A DNA stretch of 64,000 nt from Tildeniella torsiva UHER 1998/13D. GTDB taxonomy: Bacteria > Cyanobacteriota > Cyanobacteriia > Phormidesmidales > Phormidesmidaceae. Made by a program: the position numbers and the translations under genes. Under the pieces are notes generated by a model. The model did not search any database and was not told the DNA's origin. It was given only the letters and a program-made list of their open reading frames with translations. The stretch is taken from NCBI GenBank assembly GCA_019358835.1, contig JAHHIH010000009.1, positions 124,001 to 188,000 of the forward strand, read 5' to 3'. Below, one piece after another: positions 16,879-26,136 of the stretch; the first letter of the stretch is position 1, and every line of letters begins with the position of its first letter.

Positions 16879-18381
16879 TCAATCCATATCGCTTTCGAGG
16901 GCAGCGGCGATCGCCGCCTTGGCATTGGCCTGAAATTCTTGAATATTCACCCGGCTGAGCAGCCAGATCGCGATCAGCATGCCGATCGCTTGCAGGGTAA
17001 ACACCAGCCCGTAGGCCAAAAATGCCTGGGGCTGACCCACTTCCCCAGCGCCATTGAAGGTTCTAAGGATGGCCCGACCGAGATCGAGCACGCCACCGCC
17101 GAGGACTGTGGCACTGCCTCGGGCGATCGCCTGGGCCAACCCCCAAGCCCCAATAAACGTCCCCGCCGTCTCGGCTACCGTCAAATCCAGCATCAGCACG
17201 ATCGCCCCCAGGGTGAGAATGCCAGAGGCCGTGCCAAACAAAAACACCGCCGTCAGCAGAATCGTCGGGTTCCCCGTTAGCCCCGACAGGGTAATGCCCA
17301 CCAGGCACAGTGCCGCCCAGCTACAGCCCACCACCACAGTGCGCTTTTTGCCCAGGCGAGGCACTATTAACCAGCCGCTGACAATAATGCTCAGCAGCGT
17401 GCCCATGCCAAAGGCGGCGTTGAGCTGGGTGGTTTCGGCAATGGTCATGCCAAAGACTTCGCCGCCGTAGGGCTCCAGCACCGCATCCTGCATGAACAGG
17501 CTGAGGCTGAGCACTAGCAAAAAGGTAAAAAACAGCCCCGTCTGGCGGCTGGCCGTGAGAATCTTGAGGGCGCGACCGAGGGTGAGGCTGTCTTCGCGAT
17601 CGCCTTCCTGGGCCGGTCTGCAACCATCCAATCGTCCATTCCTGAGCGACGACCGCTGGGTCAGTCGCGAATACTTGCGCTCAATGCCGTAGGTGCTCAG
17701 CACCGCCAGCACGCACACCACCGCTGGCGCAATAATAAACAGCCGGTTCACCGCGCTGCGCACCTGGTCAAAGGGGGCATTCAGCTCAATCGGCTTCAGC
17801 ACAATCGAGGTGATAATCACCCCGGTGATAATGCCCACCATCAGCATGGCCCAGCCGATACCCACCAGGCGAGAGCGGCTGTCTTCATCCGACACATCCA
17901 CCAGCAGCGCCGTAAACGGAGTCGAGGTAGCGCTCAGGGCCAGACCGTAGATCGCAAACAGCAGCCCCAGCAGCCCCACCCACGGATACACCGCTGGCCC
18001 CCAGCCATCCTCGGCAATGCGGCTGCCGATCTGCCACACCACCTGCAGTGCGCAAAACGCCGTCACCGCCACCGTCACAATGCCCAGCCAGATGTAGCCG
18101 CTGCGGTGGTGGCCAAAAATTGGCCTAGAGTCAGACATCTGACCAAACCAGATCCGGGCGGGGGCCATAAACTGGTGCACGGCGATCGCCCCCGCCGCCA
18201 CCAGCGCCGGTACTCGCAGTTCTTCAATCATCACCCGGTTGAGCACCCCCAGGGTGAGCAGCGACATAATGCCCAGGCCCATGTTGAACACCCCTAGGCG
18301 CAGCATGGTCAAAATACCGAGGTCGGGCTTAGGGGCGGCCGCCGAGCCTGGGGCCGAGGGCGAAATGTCGGGGCTGGTCAT
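16879..18381 (-). CDS. PucC/BCD-family MFS transporter
   Basis: 500 residues with about twelve hydrophobic segments. The start LGILTMLRLGVFNMGLGIM, the loop GQMSDSRPIFGHHRSGYIWLG and the overall spacing match the bacteriochlorophyll-delivery (PucC/LhaA) branch of the major facilitator superfamily. Cyanobacterial members are thought to handle chlorophyll or antenna assembly in the thylakoid membrane. A hydrophilic insertion of about 45 residues after helix 6 is normal for MFS proteins. It forms a tight two-gene unit with the inositol-phosphatase gene. Confidence 0.88.
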   Translation of the reverse strand: MTSPDISPSAPGSAAAPKPDLGILTMLRLGVFNMGLGIMSLLTLGVLNRVMIEELRVPALVAAGAIAVHQFMAPARIWFGQMSDSRPIFGHHRSGYIWLGIVTVAVTAFCALQVVWQIGSRIAEDGWGPAVYPWVGLLGLLFAIYGLALSATSTPFTALLVDVSDEDSRSRLVGIGWAMLMVGIITGVIITSIVLKPIELNAPFDQVRSAVNRLFIIAPAVVCVLAVLSTYGIERKYSRLTQRSSLRNGRLDGCRPAQEGDREDSLTLGRALKILTASRQTGLFFTFLLVLSLSLFMQDAVLEPYGGEVFGMTIAETTQLNAAFGMGTLLSIIVSGWLIVPRLGKKRTVVVGCSWAALCLVGITLSGLTGNPTILLTAVFLFGTASGILTLGAIVLMLDLTVAETAGTFIGAWGLAQAIARGSATVLGGGVLDLGRAILRTFNGAGEVGQPQAFLAYGLVFTLQAIGMLIAIWLLSRVNIQEFQANAKAAIAAALESDMD

Positions 18382-18527
18382 AGGTCTTTATTAAAGGTTG
18401 CGATAGGGGTGATTCAACCGAGCTAGCAAACCATTCTCAGCGAATAGATAGTAATACCTTAGACCCTAATTGCTAGGTCGCGAACCCCCTCGACTAGGCC
18501 GCTGGCGATCGCCCACCTAAACCGCCC

Positions 18528-18553
18528 AAAAAAGAACCCAGGCTTTGCCTGGG
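18528..18553 (-). terminator. Rho-independent terminator of pstB
   Basis: On the minus strand CCCAGGC-AAA-GCCTGGG (18537-18553) is followed by TTCTTTTTT (to 18528). It is a perfect 7-bp stem with a U-tract, 54 bases past the pstB stop. Confidence 0.85.
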
Positions 18554-18606
18554 CGTGATTGTAAAACCTGTTCGTTACTCGGGGCAACCTTGTCGTTGCG
18601 CCGGGG

Positions 18607-19410
18607 TTAGCCGAAGCGACCCGACACGTAGTCACGGGTAAACTGCTCACGGGGGTTGTTAAACATGACCTCGGTATGGTCGTACTCCACTAGGTAGCCG
18701 ACTTTGCCACCCTTGCCAGTCGCCTCGGCATTGTAGAACGCCGTGCGATCAGACACCCGCGAGGCCTGCTGCATATTGTGGGTCACGATAATGATCGTGT
18801 AGTCTTCCTTGAGCTGCTTCATGGTCTCTTCGACTTTGATGGTCGAGATCGGGTCGAGGGCCGAGCAGGGCTCATCCATCAGAATGACGTCGGGCTGAAT
18901 GGCGATGGTGCGGGCGATGCAAAGGCGCTGCTGCTGACCGCCCGACAGCGATAGGCCGCTCTGCTTGAGCTTGTCTTTCACTTCATCCCATACGGCGGCC
19001 TTGCGCAGAGACGTTTCTACCAGTTCATCCATATCGCCTTGGTAGCCATTAATACGGGCACCCCAGGCAATATTTTCGTAGATCGACTTAGGGAAAGGGT
19101 TGGGCTTCTGGAACACCATGCCGATCTTGCGGCGCAGCTCGACGGCATCGACTTTATTAGCATAGATATCGCTGCCGTGGAAGGTGATTTTGCCCTCTAC
19201 CCGGCAGGAGGCGATCAGGTCGTTCATGCGGTTAAAGCAGCGCAAAACGGTGCTCTTACCACAGCCGGAGGGGCCGATAAAGGCTACAATCTCGTTCCGA
19301 GGAATGTCTAGGTCTACGTTGCGCACGGCCAAGGTAGAGCCATAGTAAACATTGAGATTTTCGGCCCTCAGGGCTACATCCGTAGAGGTTGGAGCATAGG
19401 TGTTTGACAT
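18607..19410 (-). CDS. pstB: Phosphate ABC transporter ATP-binding protein
   Basis: 267 residues. Walker [13 protein letters not shown], signature LSGGQQQRL and Walker [14 protein letters not shown] are intact, and the C-terminal [20 protein letters not shown] region is typical of PstB. It energises PstSCA-dependent high-affinity phosphate uptake at the plasma membrane. No pstS, pstC or pstA lies next to it: it stands alone with its own terminator and promoter region. A two-copy Pho box 74-92 bases upstream of the ATG suggests phosphate-starvation control by the SphS-SphR (PhoR-PhoB) system. Confidence 0.95.
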   Translation of the reverse strand: MSNTYAPTSTDVALRAENLNVYYGSTLAVRNVDLDIPRNEIVAFIGPSGCGKSTVLRCFNRMNDLIASCRVEGKITFHGSDIYANKVDAVELRRKIGMVFQKPNPFPKSIYENIAWGARINGYQGDMDELVETSLRKAAVWDEVKDKLKQSGLSLSGGQQQRLCIARTIAIQPDVILMDEPCSALDPISTIKVEETMKQLKEDYTIIIVTHNMQQASRVSDRTAFYNAEATGKGGKVGYLVEYDHTEVMFNNPREQFTRDYVSGRFG

Positions 19411-19483
19411 TTAGGCACCAGGATCGCGCTACAGTCCAAGCAAAAATGAACATTCTAACTATTGCAGGCCCCGATGCCCTTTG

Positions 19484-19502
19484 GGGTTAAGGATAGGCTA
19501 AG
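19484..19502 (-). promoter_or_regulatory. Putative Pho box upstream of pstB
   Basis: Read on the minus strand: CTTAGCCT (19502-19495), three bases, CTTAACCC (19491-19484). These are two direct repeats with 11-bp spacing that match the cyanobacterial Pho-box consensus PyTTAAPyPy(T/A). A TAGAAT -10-like element lies about 25 bases downstream. The rest of 19411-19796 shows no gene. Confidence 0.6.
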
Positions 19503-19796
19503 AGACCTCAACCCAGGCCAATCAGCTCCCAGAAAATCGTTGACTGCGCTCTATTTTTTTTATACCAAGCGCCCTAGACTCACCCAAAACGGTTACTTTG
19601 CCGCTACGACTGCTTTAAATCACTTAGCTTTCTCCCCCAAGGTGCTGAAATAGCTGTTTGAGATCACGGGCTAGTCCCCTACTTAGCCCCTAGGATAGGC
19701 CTACAAGCCAAGCCCTGACTTTCTGTAAACATGTGGCACAGCAGGTGTTTCAGGGCCGGTCTCGGCGCTTTATTCTAGAAAAGCAGGTAGGGTGTT

Positions 19797-21953
19797 TTGC
19801 TTCACTTAATATTGCCGCTCAATCCAGTGCCAAAACTCCCGCTCTACCGACTGTTTAGCCGCTTGCTTAAGCCCTTCTCGCTCAGCACGGTGTTGGTAGC
19901 GATTTTTGTACTTCAGCTGATTGGTGCGGTAGGGCTGCTGGGGTTTTTGAGCTTTTATCTGGGGAACTGGGCCGTGGCGTTGGTCAGCCTGGGGGCGATT
20001 GGTAGCTCGATAGTGGTGGGGCTGGCGGTGGTCAACCGGGTGCTACAGCCCATTGCCCAACTGCACCGGGCCATTCAGGCGACGGCCCAGGGCAACTGGC
20101 AAACCCCGGTGCCCATCGAAAGCACCGATGAACTGGGGCAACTGGCGCGAGCCTTCAACACGATGGCGGCCAAGCTGCACGATTCGTTTACGGAGCTAGA
20201 GCACCTCAACCGTGAGCTACAGCGCAGCGAGCGACGGTGGCGGCAGTTTTTAGACGGCATTCCCCTGGGAATTGCCGTGTACGATCGCCACGGTCAGATG
20301 GTGTTTGCTAGCCAGCAGGCCCGCATTTTGCTCTGCCTCGAAGATATGCCCTCGATACCGTCGCTCGGCTTAGATGAAACCTGCATTGCCTATCGGGCCA
20401 GCACCGGCCAGCGCTACCCCACTGAGGCCCTGCCCATTACCGTGGCGCTGCGAGGGCAAACCGGCTGGGCCGACGATATTGAGCTGCGGCCCGGCAATCA
20501 GCCTATCCCCATTGAAATGGTGACGACGCCCATTTTTGACCAGGGAGGGCAGGTGGAATATGCGATCGCCGCCTTTCAGGACATCACCACCCGCAAGCAG
20601 GCCCAGACCTTGCTGGCCGACTATAACCAAACCCTAGAGCGCCAGGTGGCCGATCGCACTGCCGCCCTGCGCCAGGCCGAGGCCACCCAGCGGATTATTC
20701 TGGAGGCGATTCCAGACCTGCTGGTGCGCTTTTCGGGCGACGGCGTTTGCCTCGATGTGATGAATGCCGGAGCGGTCAGTCTCATCGTTGATCCCAGTGT
20801 CCAGATTGGCAAACCCATGGAGGCGGTGCTGCCCGCCGATATGGCAGCCGAGCGCATGCACTACATTCAGCGGGCTTTGCAAACCGGCGAACCCCAGGTT
20901 TATGAATATCGCTGCTTAACTCCCGACGGCTGGCACCATGAAGAAGCTCGCATTGTCCCCAGCGGCCCTAACCAGGTACTGGCGATCGTGCGCGACATTA
21001 CCGAGCGCAAGCAGGCCGAGGCCGAAATTGCTCGCCAGCGACAGTTTCTGCAAAATGTGATCGACAGCATTCCCAGCATTATTGTGGTCAAAGACCGCCA
21101 GGGCCGGGTGCAGATGGCCAACCGCGCCAGCGCCAGTCTACATGGCATTACCCCCGCCGACATGGTAGGTAAACTCGACACCGACTTTAATCCCAACGTC
21201 TCGGCCTTTGAGGCGATTCAGCAATACCGCATTCATCAACAGGTGATCGAGACCCAGATGCCCTACCAGGGTGAGCAGGAGGTGATCGACCGGGTGGGCA
21301 TTCGCCGCTGGTACCAGGTGGTGATTAGCCCCTTTCAAGATGCCAGCGGCACCGTCAACGGCGTAATCACCAACTGCATCGACATCACCGATCGCAAGGG
21401 CATGGAAACCGCCCTGACCGAGGCCAACGAAACCCTAGAGCGCCTGGCCACCCTCGACGGGCTCACCCACATTCCTAACCGCCGCCGCTTTGACGAGTAC
21501 TTAGAGCAGGAGTGGCAGCGCATGGTGCGGGAGCAGCAGCCCCTGTCGCTGATTATGTTTGATGTCGATTTTTTCAAGCCCTACAACGACTGCCTGGGCC
21601 ACCAGCAGGGGGATGAGGCGCTGATTGCGATCGCCGCCGCCGCCACCCGCTCGGTCAAACGGGCCGCCGATCTGCTGGCCCGCTACGGTGGCGAAGAGTT
21701 TGCCGTAATATTGCCCAACACCCGCCGTGCCGGGGCCGAAATTGTCGCCAAGGCCCTGCAAGACGAGATTGCTGCCCTGCGAATTATCCATCCCCAGTCG
21801 TCCATCGGTGACTATCTCACGGTCAGCATTGGCATCGCCAGCGTGGTGCCCACCGCCGACCAGTCGCCCGAAGACCTGATTGCCGCTGCGGATGCGGCGC
21901 TGTATCAGGCTAAAAGAAGGGGGCGCGATCGCTACTGGATTCGCCTCATCTAG
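19797..21953 (+). CDS. HAMP-PAS3-GGDEF diguanylate cyclase
   Basis: About 718 residues. Two transmembrane segments lie near residues 25-80, then a HAMP domain (RVLQPIAQLHRAIQATAQG). Three PAS domains end in AAFQDITTRKQAQ, AIVRDITERKQAE and TNCIDITDRK. The GGDEF domain has the active-site GGEEF at residues 631-635 and an inhibitory RxxD site (RAAD) five residues before it. It should make cyclic di-GMP with product inhibition intact. There is no periplasmic sensing domain of useful size, so input probably comes from the cytosolic PAS domains. The TTG start at 19797 is uncertain; an in-frame GTG lies ten codons later. It is divergent from pstB. Confidence 0.88.
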   Translation: MLHLILPLNPVPKLPLYRLFSRLLKPFSLSTVLVAIFVLQLIGAVGLLGFLSFYLGNWAVALVSLGAIGSSIVVGLAVVNRVLQPIAQLHRAIQATAQGNWQTPVPIESTDELGQLARAFNTMAAKLHDSFTELEHLNRELQRSERRWRQFLDGIPLGIAVYDRHGQMVFASQQARILLCLEDMPSIPSLGLDETCIAYRASTGQRYPTEALPITVALRGQTGWADDIELRPGNQPIPIEMVTTPIFDQGGQVEYAIAAFQDITTRKQAQTLLADYNQTLERQVADRTAALRQAEATQRIILEAIPDLLVRFSGDGVCLDVMNAGAVSLIVDPSVQIGKPMEAVLPADMAAERMHYIQRALQTGEPQVYEYRCLTPDGWHHEEARIVPSGPNQVLAIVRDITERKQAEAEIARQRQFLQNVIDSIPSIIVVKDRQGRVQMANRASASLHGITPADMVGKLDTDFNPNVSAFEAIQQYRIHQQVIETQMPYQGEQEVIDRVGIRRWYQVVISPFQDASGTVNGVITNCIDITDRKGMETALTEANETLERLATLDGLTHIPNRRRFDEYLEQEWQRMVREQQPLSLIMFDVDFFKPYNDCLGHQQGDEALIAIAAAATRSVKRAADLLARYGGEEFAVILPNTRRAGAEIVAKALQDEIAALRIIHPQSSIGDYLTVSIGIASVVPTADQSPEDLIAAADAALYQAKRRGRDRYWIRLI

Positions 21954-22039
21954 CTAATCGTTGCCTGTCAGGATGCCCTGGGCATTCTAAGATCAGTCGC
22001 TGAGAGGGTTGGGCTAGCCATAGCTCAGCCCTTATTCAT

Positions 22040-23293
22040 ATGAAAATTGCCTACGCCACCACCTACGACGTGCGCGATCGCGCCACCTGGCCTCGCCGCC
22101 ACCTGGGCCTCTACGGAGCCGGGCAAAAAATTGCTGAACTCTTGCAAAATGCTGGGGCTGAGCTGGAGTTTCTCGGCCCTCTAGAGCGGCGCAAGGTGCC
22201 CATTACCCGGCTCAAGTGGCTAATTTACCAACGCCTGGGGCAGAGCTACTACAGCCCTGTGGAACCTTGGGTTTCGCCCTACTACGCTCGCCAGATTGAG
22301 GCCCAACTCGCCTGCTCCAAGGCTGACCTACTGCTCTGTCCTGAAAATGCGATTCCTTTGGCGCGGGTGCGCACGGCGCTGCCCACGGTGCTGTGGACTG
22401 ATGCGCTGTTGGGCAGCCTGGTGGATTTTTATCCCTATCTAACCAACCTGTGTCCTGAGACTCGGCGGCGGCTGCATGTTGTGGAGAAGGCGGCGCTGGA
22501 ACGGTGCGATCGCGTCATTCTCACCTCCCAGTGGGCGGCCCAGTCGGCGGTGAATCTCTACGGCCTGCCCGCCGACAAAATTCGCATCATTCCCCGAGGC
22601 GCTAGCCGCGCCCAGGATCTGACTCAGACCGAGATCGAAGCTCTGATCGCACAGCGACCCCCAAGCCCCTGCCGGCTGCTTTTCCTCGGGGTGGACTGGG
22701 AGCGCAAGGGCGGGCCGCTGGCTCTAGAGGTGGCTCAAACCCTCAACCAGCAGGGCGTGAAGACAGAACTCTGGGTTGTCGGCTGCGAACCTAAATGGGC
22801 AGGCGATCGCCCCAGCTTTGTGCGCTCCTGCGGGTTTATCGATCGCGCTACCCCCGAGGGTGAGGCTCAGTTTGCCCATTTGCTCGGCACCGCCCACTTT
22901 TTAATCTTTCCTACCAAGGCCGATACCTTTGGGGTGGCCATCAGTGAAGCCAATTCCGCTGGATTGCCCTGCGTGGCGGCGGCTGTGGGGGGCATTCCCA
23001 CCGTATTGCAGACCGATATCAACGGCAGAGCCTTCCCGATAGCAGCCACCGCTAGCGACTACGCTCAATATATCGCGGCCTATATGGCTGACTATCCCCG
23101 TTATCAAGCGCTGGCTCTCTCGGCCTGGCGGCACTACCGTCAGCACCTGAGCTGGGATGCCGCCCAGCAGCAGGCTTGGGGCTATTTGCAGGAGCTGGTG
23201 ACCGGGGGCGATCGCAAGACGACCTCAACCCCGATTCAGCCATGCCGTCCTCGTCGCCTCTTCCCATCCTTAAGCAAAGGATTCAGAGCCTAG
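22040..23293 (+). CDS. GT4-family glycosyltransferase
   Basis: 417 residues, soluble or peripheral, GT-B fold. The N-terminal half begins MKIAYATTYDVRDRATW with a GAGQKIAELL glycine-rich loop. The C-terminal half carries RLLFLGVDWERKGG, the nucleotide-sugar site TKADTFGVAISEANSAGLP with its acidic residue, and VGGIPTVL. This is the retaining GT4 (GT group 1) pattern used in extracellular polysaccharide or glycolipid synthesis. The acceptor is unknown. Its 3' end faces the ferredoxin gene only 23 bases away. Confidence 0.85.
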   Translation: MKIAYATTYDVRDRATWPRRHLGLYGAGQKIAELLQNAGAELEFLGPLERRKVPITRLKWLIYQRLGQSYYSPVEPWVSPYYARQIEAQLACSKADLLLCPENAIPLARVRTALPTVLWTDALLGSLVDFYPYLTNLCPETRRRLHVVEKAALERCDRVILTSQWAAQSAVNLYGLPADKIRIIPRGASRAQDLTQTEIEALIAQRPPSPCRLLFLGVDWERKGGPLALEVAQTLNQQGVKTELWVVGCEPKWAGDRPSFVRSCGFIDRATPEGEAQFAHLLGTAHFLIFPTKADTFGVAISEANSAGLPCVAAAVGGIPTVLQTDINGRAFPIAATASDYAQYIAAYMADYPRYQALALSAWRHYRQHLSWDAAQQQAWGYLQELVTGGDRKTTSTPIQPCRPRRLFPSLSKGFRA

Positions 23294-23316
23294 CTGAACG
23301 GGTTCAGGCAGCATGC

Positions 23317-23559
23317 CTACCAGGTTGGATCGACGTAGAGGTTGATGACCAGCGTGTCGTGGCCCGGCGGCACCGCCGAAATGCAAGCGCAGATCGGGTC
23401 TGCTTCCCCCTCTAGCTCTACTTCGCAGGCATGGCACGACCCCATGAGGCAACCGGTGGGAATGCTCACCCCGGCGCGATCGGCCACCGCCAGCAGGGGC
23501 TCCCCTACCTCGGCGTCGATGGTGACGCCATCGGGCAAAAATTGAATAGAAACGCTCAT
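23317..23559 (-). CDS. Short [2Fe-2S] ferredoxin
   Basis: 80 residues. The plant-type cluster motif is visible as CLMGSCHAC (C-x4-C-x2-C) with the fourth ligand in the ICACISAVP stretch. The protein ends soon after DTLVINLYV, so it is a compact form (typical PetF has about 97 residues). It probably transfers electrons to a dedicated partner rather than serving as the main photosynthetic ferredoxin. It follows a DUF2470 gene after 14 bases on the same strand, suggesting a two-gene unit. Confidence 0.9.
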   Translation of the reverse strand: MSVSIQFLPDGVTIDAEVGEPLLAVADRAGVSIPTGCLMGSCHACEVELEGEADPICACISAVPPGHDTLVINLYVDPTW

Positions 23560-23573
23560 GGCAGGGATACCGA

Positions 23574-23855
23574 TTAAGCTCTGGCCTTGGCCTGCTTGAG
23601 CATGGCGACTAGGGTGTGGTGGGCATCTTCGGCCCCCTCTAGGGTGTGGTCAAAGGGCACTCGCACGGTGGTTGGGGCACCGTCTACGGTCACCGCCAGG
23701 GTCATGCCCTCGGGGTCAACCGACTCCATTACAGCGGCGGTGGCGGCGGGCTGGTTGCCGTAGGCGGTGGCGTAGAGCAGTACCGCTTCGGTGTGGTCGT
23801 CGTTCATGTGTTTGCAGATGCGATCGCTCACCGCTGGAGTAATTGGCTCAGCCAT
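23574..23855 (-). CDS. DUF2470 (haem-oxygenase HugZ-like) protein
   Basis: 93 residues. It has the DUF2470 signature SDRICKHMNDDHTEAVLLYA followed by a beta-rich half (MESVDPEGMTLAV, VRVPFDHTLEGAEDAH). In longer proteins this domain sits beside a flavin/haem-binding split barrel. Standalone copies in cyanobacteria have no proven function. Close coupling with the short ferredoxin (14 bases) hints at redox or tetrapyrrole chemistry, which is inference. Confidence 0.85.
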   Translation of the reverse strand: MAEPITPAVSDRICKHMNDDHTEAVLLYATAYGNQPAATAAVMESVDPEGMTLAVTVDGAPTTVRVPFDHTLEGAEDAHHTLVAMLKQAKARA

Positions 23856-23904
23856 AGAAAATCCCGTAGACTACTTCAACATTGGCCATTTGTTACATGC
23901 TGTT

Positions 23905-24318
23905 ATGATACCGCCCCTGCCACCCTCCTCAGAGCATCCCTGGCCTACGGGCCATGTTTTTCAAAGCCCAGGGGCGCACCTCACCTACCGCGTCGTCGGC
24001 CCCTGCTGCCGCCTGTTCGATCGCGATCAGCTGCCCTGGCCCTGCTGTCGCATTCAGTGGCGGGGCAAAGAACCCAGCTGGCGGCGCATTGGCAAGCAGT
24101 TTGTGCCCGATATGGCCACCCGTAAGTCACCCTCCTACTGCGTCGAAATTGTGGGTCAGGGCTATGGGGCGCAGGCGTTTGTCACCACCCTCTATACCGC
24201 TAAGCTCGATCGCGAAACCCAGGCCTGGTGGCACAGTCGCCTGCCTCAGGAGGAGGAGGCCTCGCCGAGTGAGAAAGTTTGTAACAAAATAGACATACAG
24301 ATCGCCGATTCGCAGTAG
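23905..24318 (+). CDS. Conserved-looking hypothetical protein upstream of psaI
   Basis: 137 residues from the ATG at 23905. The composition is protein-like: RVVGPCCRLFDRDQLPWPCC, RIGKQFVPDMATRKSPSYC, then a Trp-rich AWWHSRLP and an acidic tail. Six cysteines are present but no known motif. A longer in-frame reading from 23791 would run antisense into the DUF2470 gene and is unlikely. I do not recognise the family. psaI starts 44 bases after its stop, so cotranscription is possible. Confidence 0.5.
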   Translation: MIPPLPPSSEHPWPTGHVFQSPGAHLTYRVVGPCCRLFDRDQLPWPCCRIQWRGKEPSWRRIGKQFVPDMATRKSPSYCVEIVGQGYGAQAFVTTLYTAKLDRETQAWWHSRLPQEEEASPSEKVCNKIDIQIADSQ

Positions 24319-24362
24319 TCTTATGCTCAATGCTGTGATGTTGCTATTGAGGTAGAAACCCT

Positions 24363-24473
24363 ATGCCAGCTGCCTTTTTACCCTCTATTCTGGTTCCTTT
24401 GGTGGGAATTGTTTTTCCCGCCGTTGCCATGGCCTTTTTATTCCTTTACATTGAGCGGGATGACGCCGCTTAG
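24363..24473 (+). CDS. psaI: Photosystem I reaction centre subunit VIII
   Basis: 36 residues and one transmembrane helix: [19 protein letters not shown], then [17 protein letters not shown]. The [11 protein letters not shown] start and FLYIE end are the PsaI signature. PsaI sits in the thylakoid membrane at the PSI trimer interface and stabilises PsaL. psaL is not adjacent here. The methyltransferase-glycosyltransferase gene begins 23 bases downstream on the same strand. Confidence 0.93.
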   Translation: MPAAFLPSILVPLVGIVFPAVAMAFLFLYIERDDAA

Positions 24474-24496
24474 ACCCTAGAAGCCCCTAAACGTCT

Positions 24497-25969
24497 GTGA
24501 TTCAAGCCCATTCCACTGATTTGCTTGAGGCCCCCAAGCAAGACTTCAAGCAAGACATCCGGGCCTATTTTGATCGCATTGCCCCCGAGCTAGATCGCTG
24601 GAGTCGTCGCAACCGCTACTACTACAACGACCTGGCTCGGCTTCATCAATTCATTATTCCGCCCGGCAGCCGCGTGCTAGAGATCGGCTGCGGTACCGGT
24701 GATTTACTCCATTCCACGGCTCCTGCCATTGGGGTAGGCCTAGATTTTGCCCCGACGGTGACGGCGATCGCCCGTCAGAAATATCCTGAACTCGCCTTTT
24801 ACACGCTGGATGCTGAGGCGATCGAACCCGCTCAGCTGGCTCCAGACCATCGCCAGTTCGACTACATTCTGCTCTCAGGGGTTCTGGGCTACCTGGGCGA
24901 TATTCAGGCCGTACTCCAGCGGTTGCAGCCTTTCTGCCAACCTCACACCCGCCTGATTCTCACCTTCCACAGCCATCTCTGGGAACCTCTGCTGGGCTTA
25001 GCTGAACGGATAGGGCAGCGCCGTCCCCAGCCTCCCCAAAACTGGCTCAGCATGGATGATGTAGCCAACCTGCTCACCATTACTGGCTATCGCCCCCTGC
25101 AGCGGGGCAACCGGTTTCTCTGGCCCAAGTTTGTGCCAGGGATGGCAGGCCTGGTGAACCGCTATCTAGCGCCCTTACCCCTAGTCAAGCACCTGTGTCT
25201 GACCACGTTCATAGTGGCTCGGCCTCAGCCTGTTCCCAGTACAGAGCCGCCAACCTGCTCGGTGATCATCCCCGCCCGCAACGAGGCCGGCAATATTGCC
25301 GCTGCCGTAGCTCGACTGCCCCAACTCGGTGCCCATACCGAAGTTATCTTTGTTGAGGGGCACTCCCGCGACCAGACCTGGCCAGCCATTCAGGATTTAG
25401 TGCAGACCTACCGAGGGCCTTTCACCTTAAAAGCTTTCCAGCAGACGGGGCGGGGCAAGGCCGATGCGGTGCGCCTGGGGTTTGACCAGGCCAGCGGTGA
25501 TATTCTGCTCATCCTTGATGCCGACCTGACTGTTCCCCCCGAAGATTTGCCTCACTTTGTCGAGGTGCTGGCCTCAGGGCGGGGAGAATTTGCTAACGGG
25601 TCTCGGCTGGTGTACCCCCGATCCAAGACCGCCATGCCCTGGCTCAATATGGTGGCCAACAAAATCTTTGCCCTGCTGTTTTCGTTTTTGCTGGAGCAGC
25701 CGCTTAAAGACACCCTCTGCGGCACTAAGGTGCTGTGGCGGCGCGACTATCAGCGCATTGCCGCCGGGCGCAGCTACTTTGGCGACTTCGACCCCTTTGG
25801 GGATTTTGACCTGCTGTTTGGGGCTGCCAAACTTAATCTTCACATTGTAGAAGTGCCGATTCGCTACCAGCCCCGCACCTACGGCAGCTCAAACATCGCC
25901 CACGTCAGAGAAGGGCTGATTTTGCTAAAAATGTGCCTCTACGCCTCTCGCAAGCTCAAGTTTCGTTAG
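24497..25969 (+). CDS. Fusion of SAM-dependent methyltransferase and GT2 glycosyltransferase
   Basis: 490 residues from a GTG start. Residues about 20-215 are a class I methyltransferase with the SAM motif VLEIGCGTGDLLHS. Residues about 250-480 are a GT-A glycosyltransferase of family 2, DPM1-like: SVIIPARNEAGNIAAAV, FVEGHSRDQTW, GKADAVRLGF and the metal-binding DADLTVP. A GTKVLWRR region and PIRYQPRTYGSS lie near the end. It probably adds a sugar to a lipid carrier and methylates a related substrate in polysaccharide or glycolipid synthesis. It follows psaI by 23 bases, an unusual neighbour. Confidence 0.88.
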   Translation: MIQAHSTDLLEAPKQDFKQDIRAYFDRIAPELDRWSRRNRYYYNDLARLHQFIIPPGSRVLEIGCGTGDLLHSTAPAIGVGLDFAPTVTAIARQKYPELAFYTLDAEAIEPAQLAPDHRQFDYILLSGVLGYLGDIQAVLQRLQPFCQPHTRLILTFHSHLWEPLLGLAERIGQRRPQPPQNWLSMDDVANLLTITGYRPLQRGNRFLWPKFVPGMAGLVNRYLAPLPLVKHLCLTTFIVARPQPVPSTEPPTCSVIIPARNEAGNIAAAVARLPQLGAHTEVIFVEGHSRDQTWPAIQDLVQTYRGPFTLKAFQQTGRGKADAVRLGFDQASGDILLILDADLTVPPEDLPHFVEVLASGRGEFANGSRLVYPRSKTAMPWLNMVANKIFALLFSFLLEQPLKDTLCGTKVLWRRDYQRIAAGRSYFGDFDPFGDFDLLFGAAKLNLHIVEVPIRYQPRTYGSSNIAHVREGLILLKMCLYASRKLKFR

Positions 25970-26136
25970 GCGTCAAAGGGCCAGATTGCAGAGGACTTTG
26001 GTTGCTCGATGTCAGTGAGGCATCAGAAATCGAGCCTATCCTGCCTGTTCATCGCTCAATTTAGCGCTGTGCCGAATTCCCAGCTGAGGTCGAAAAATTT
26101 GGAGTCAATTCCTAATTGGAATCGCCTTCAAATCTG

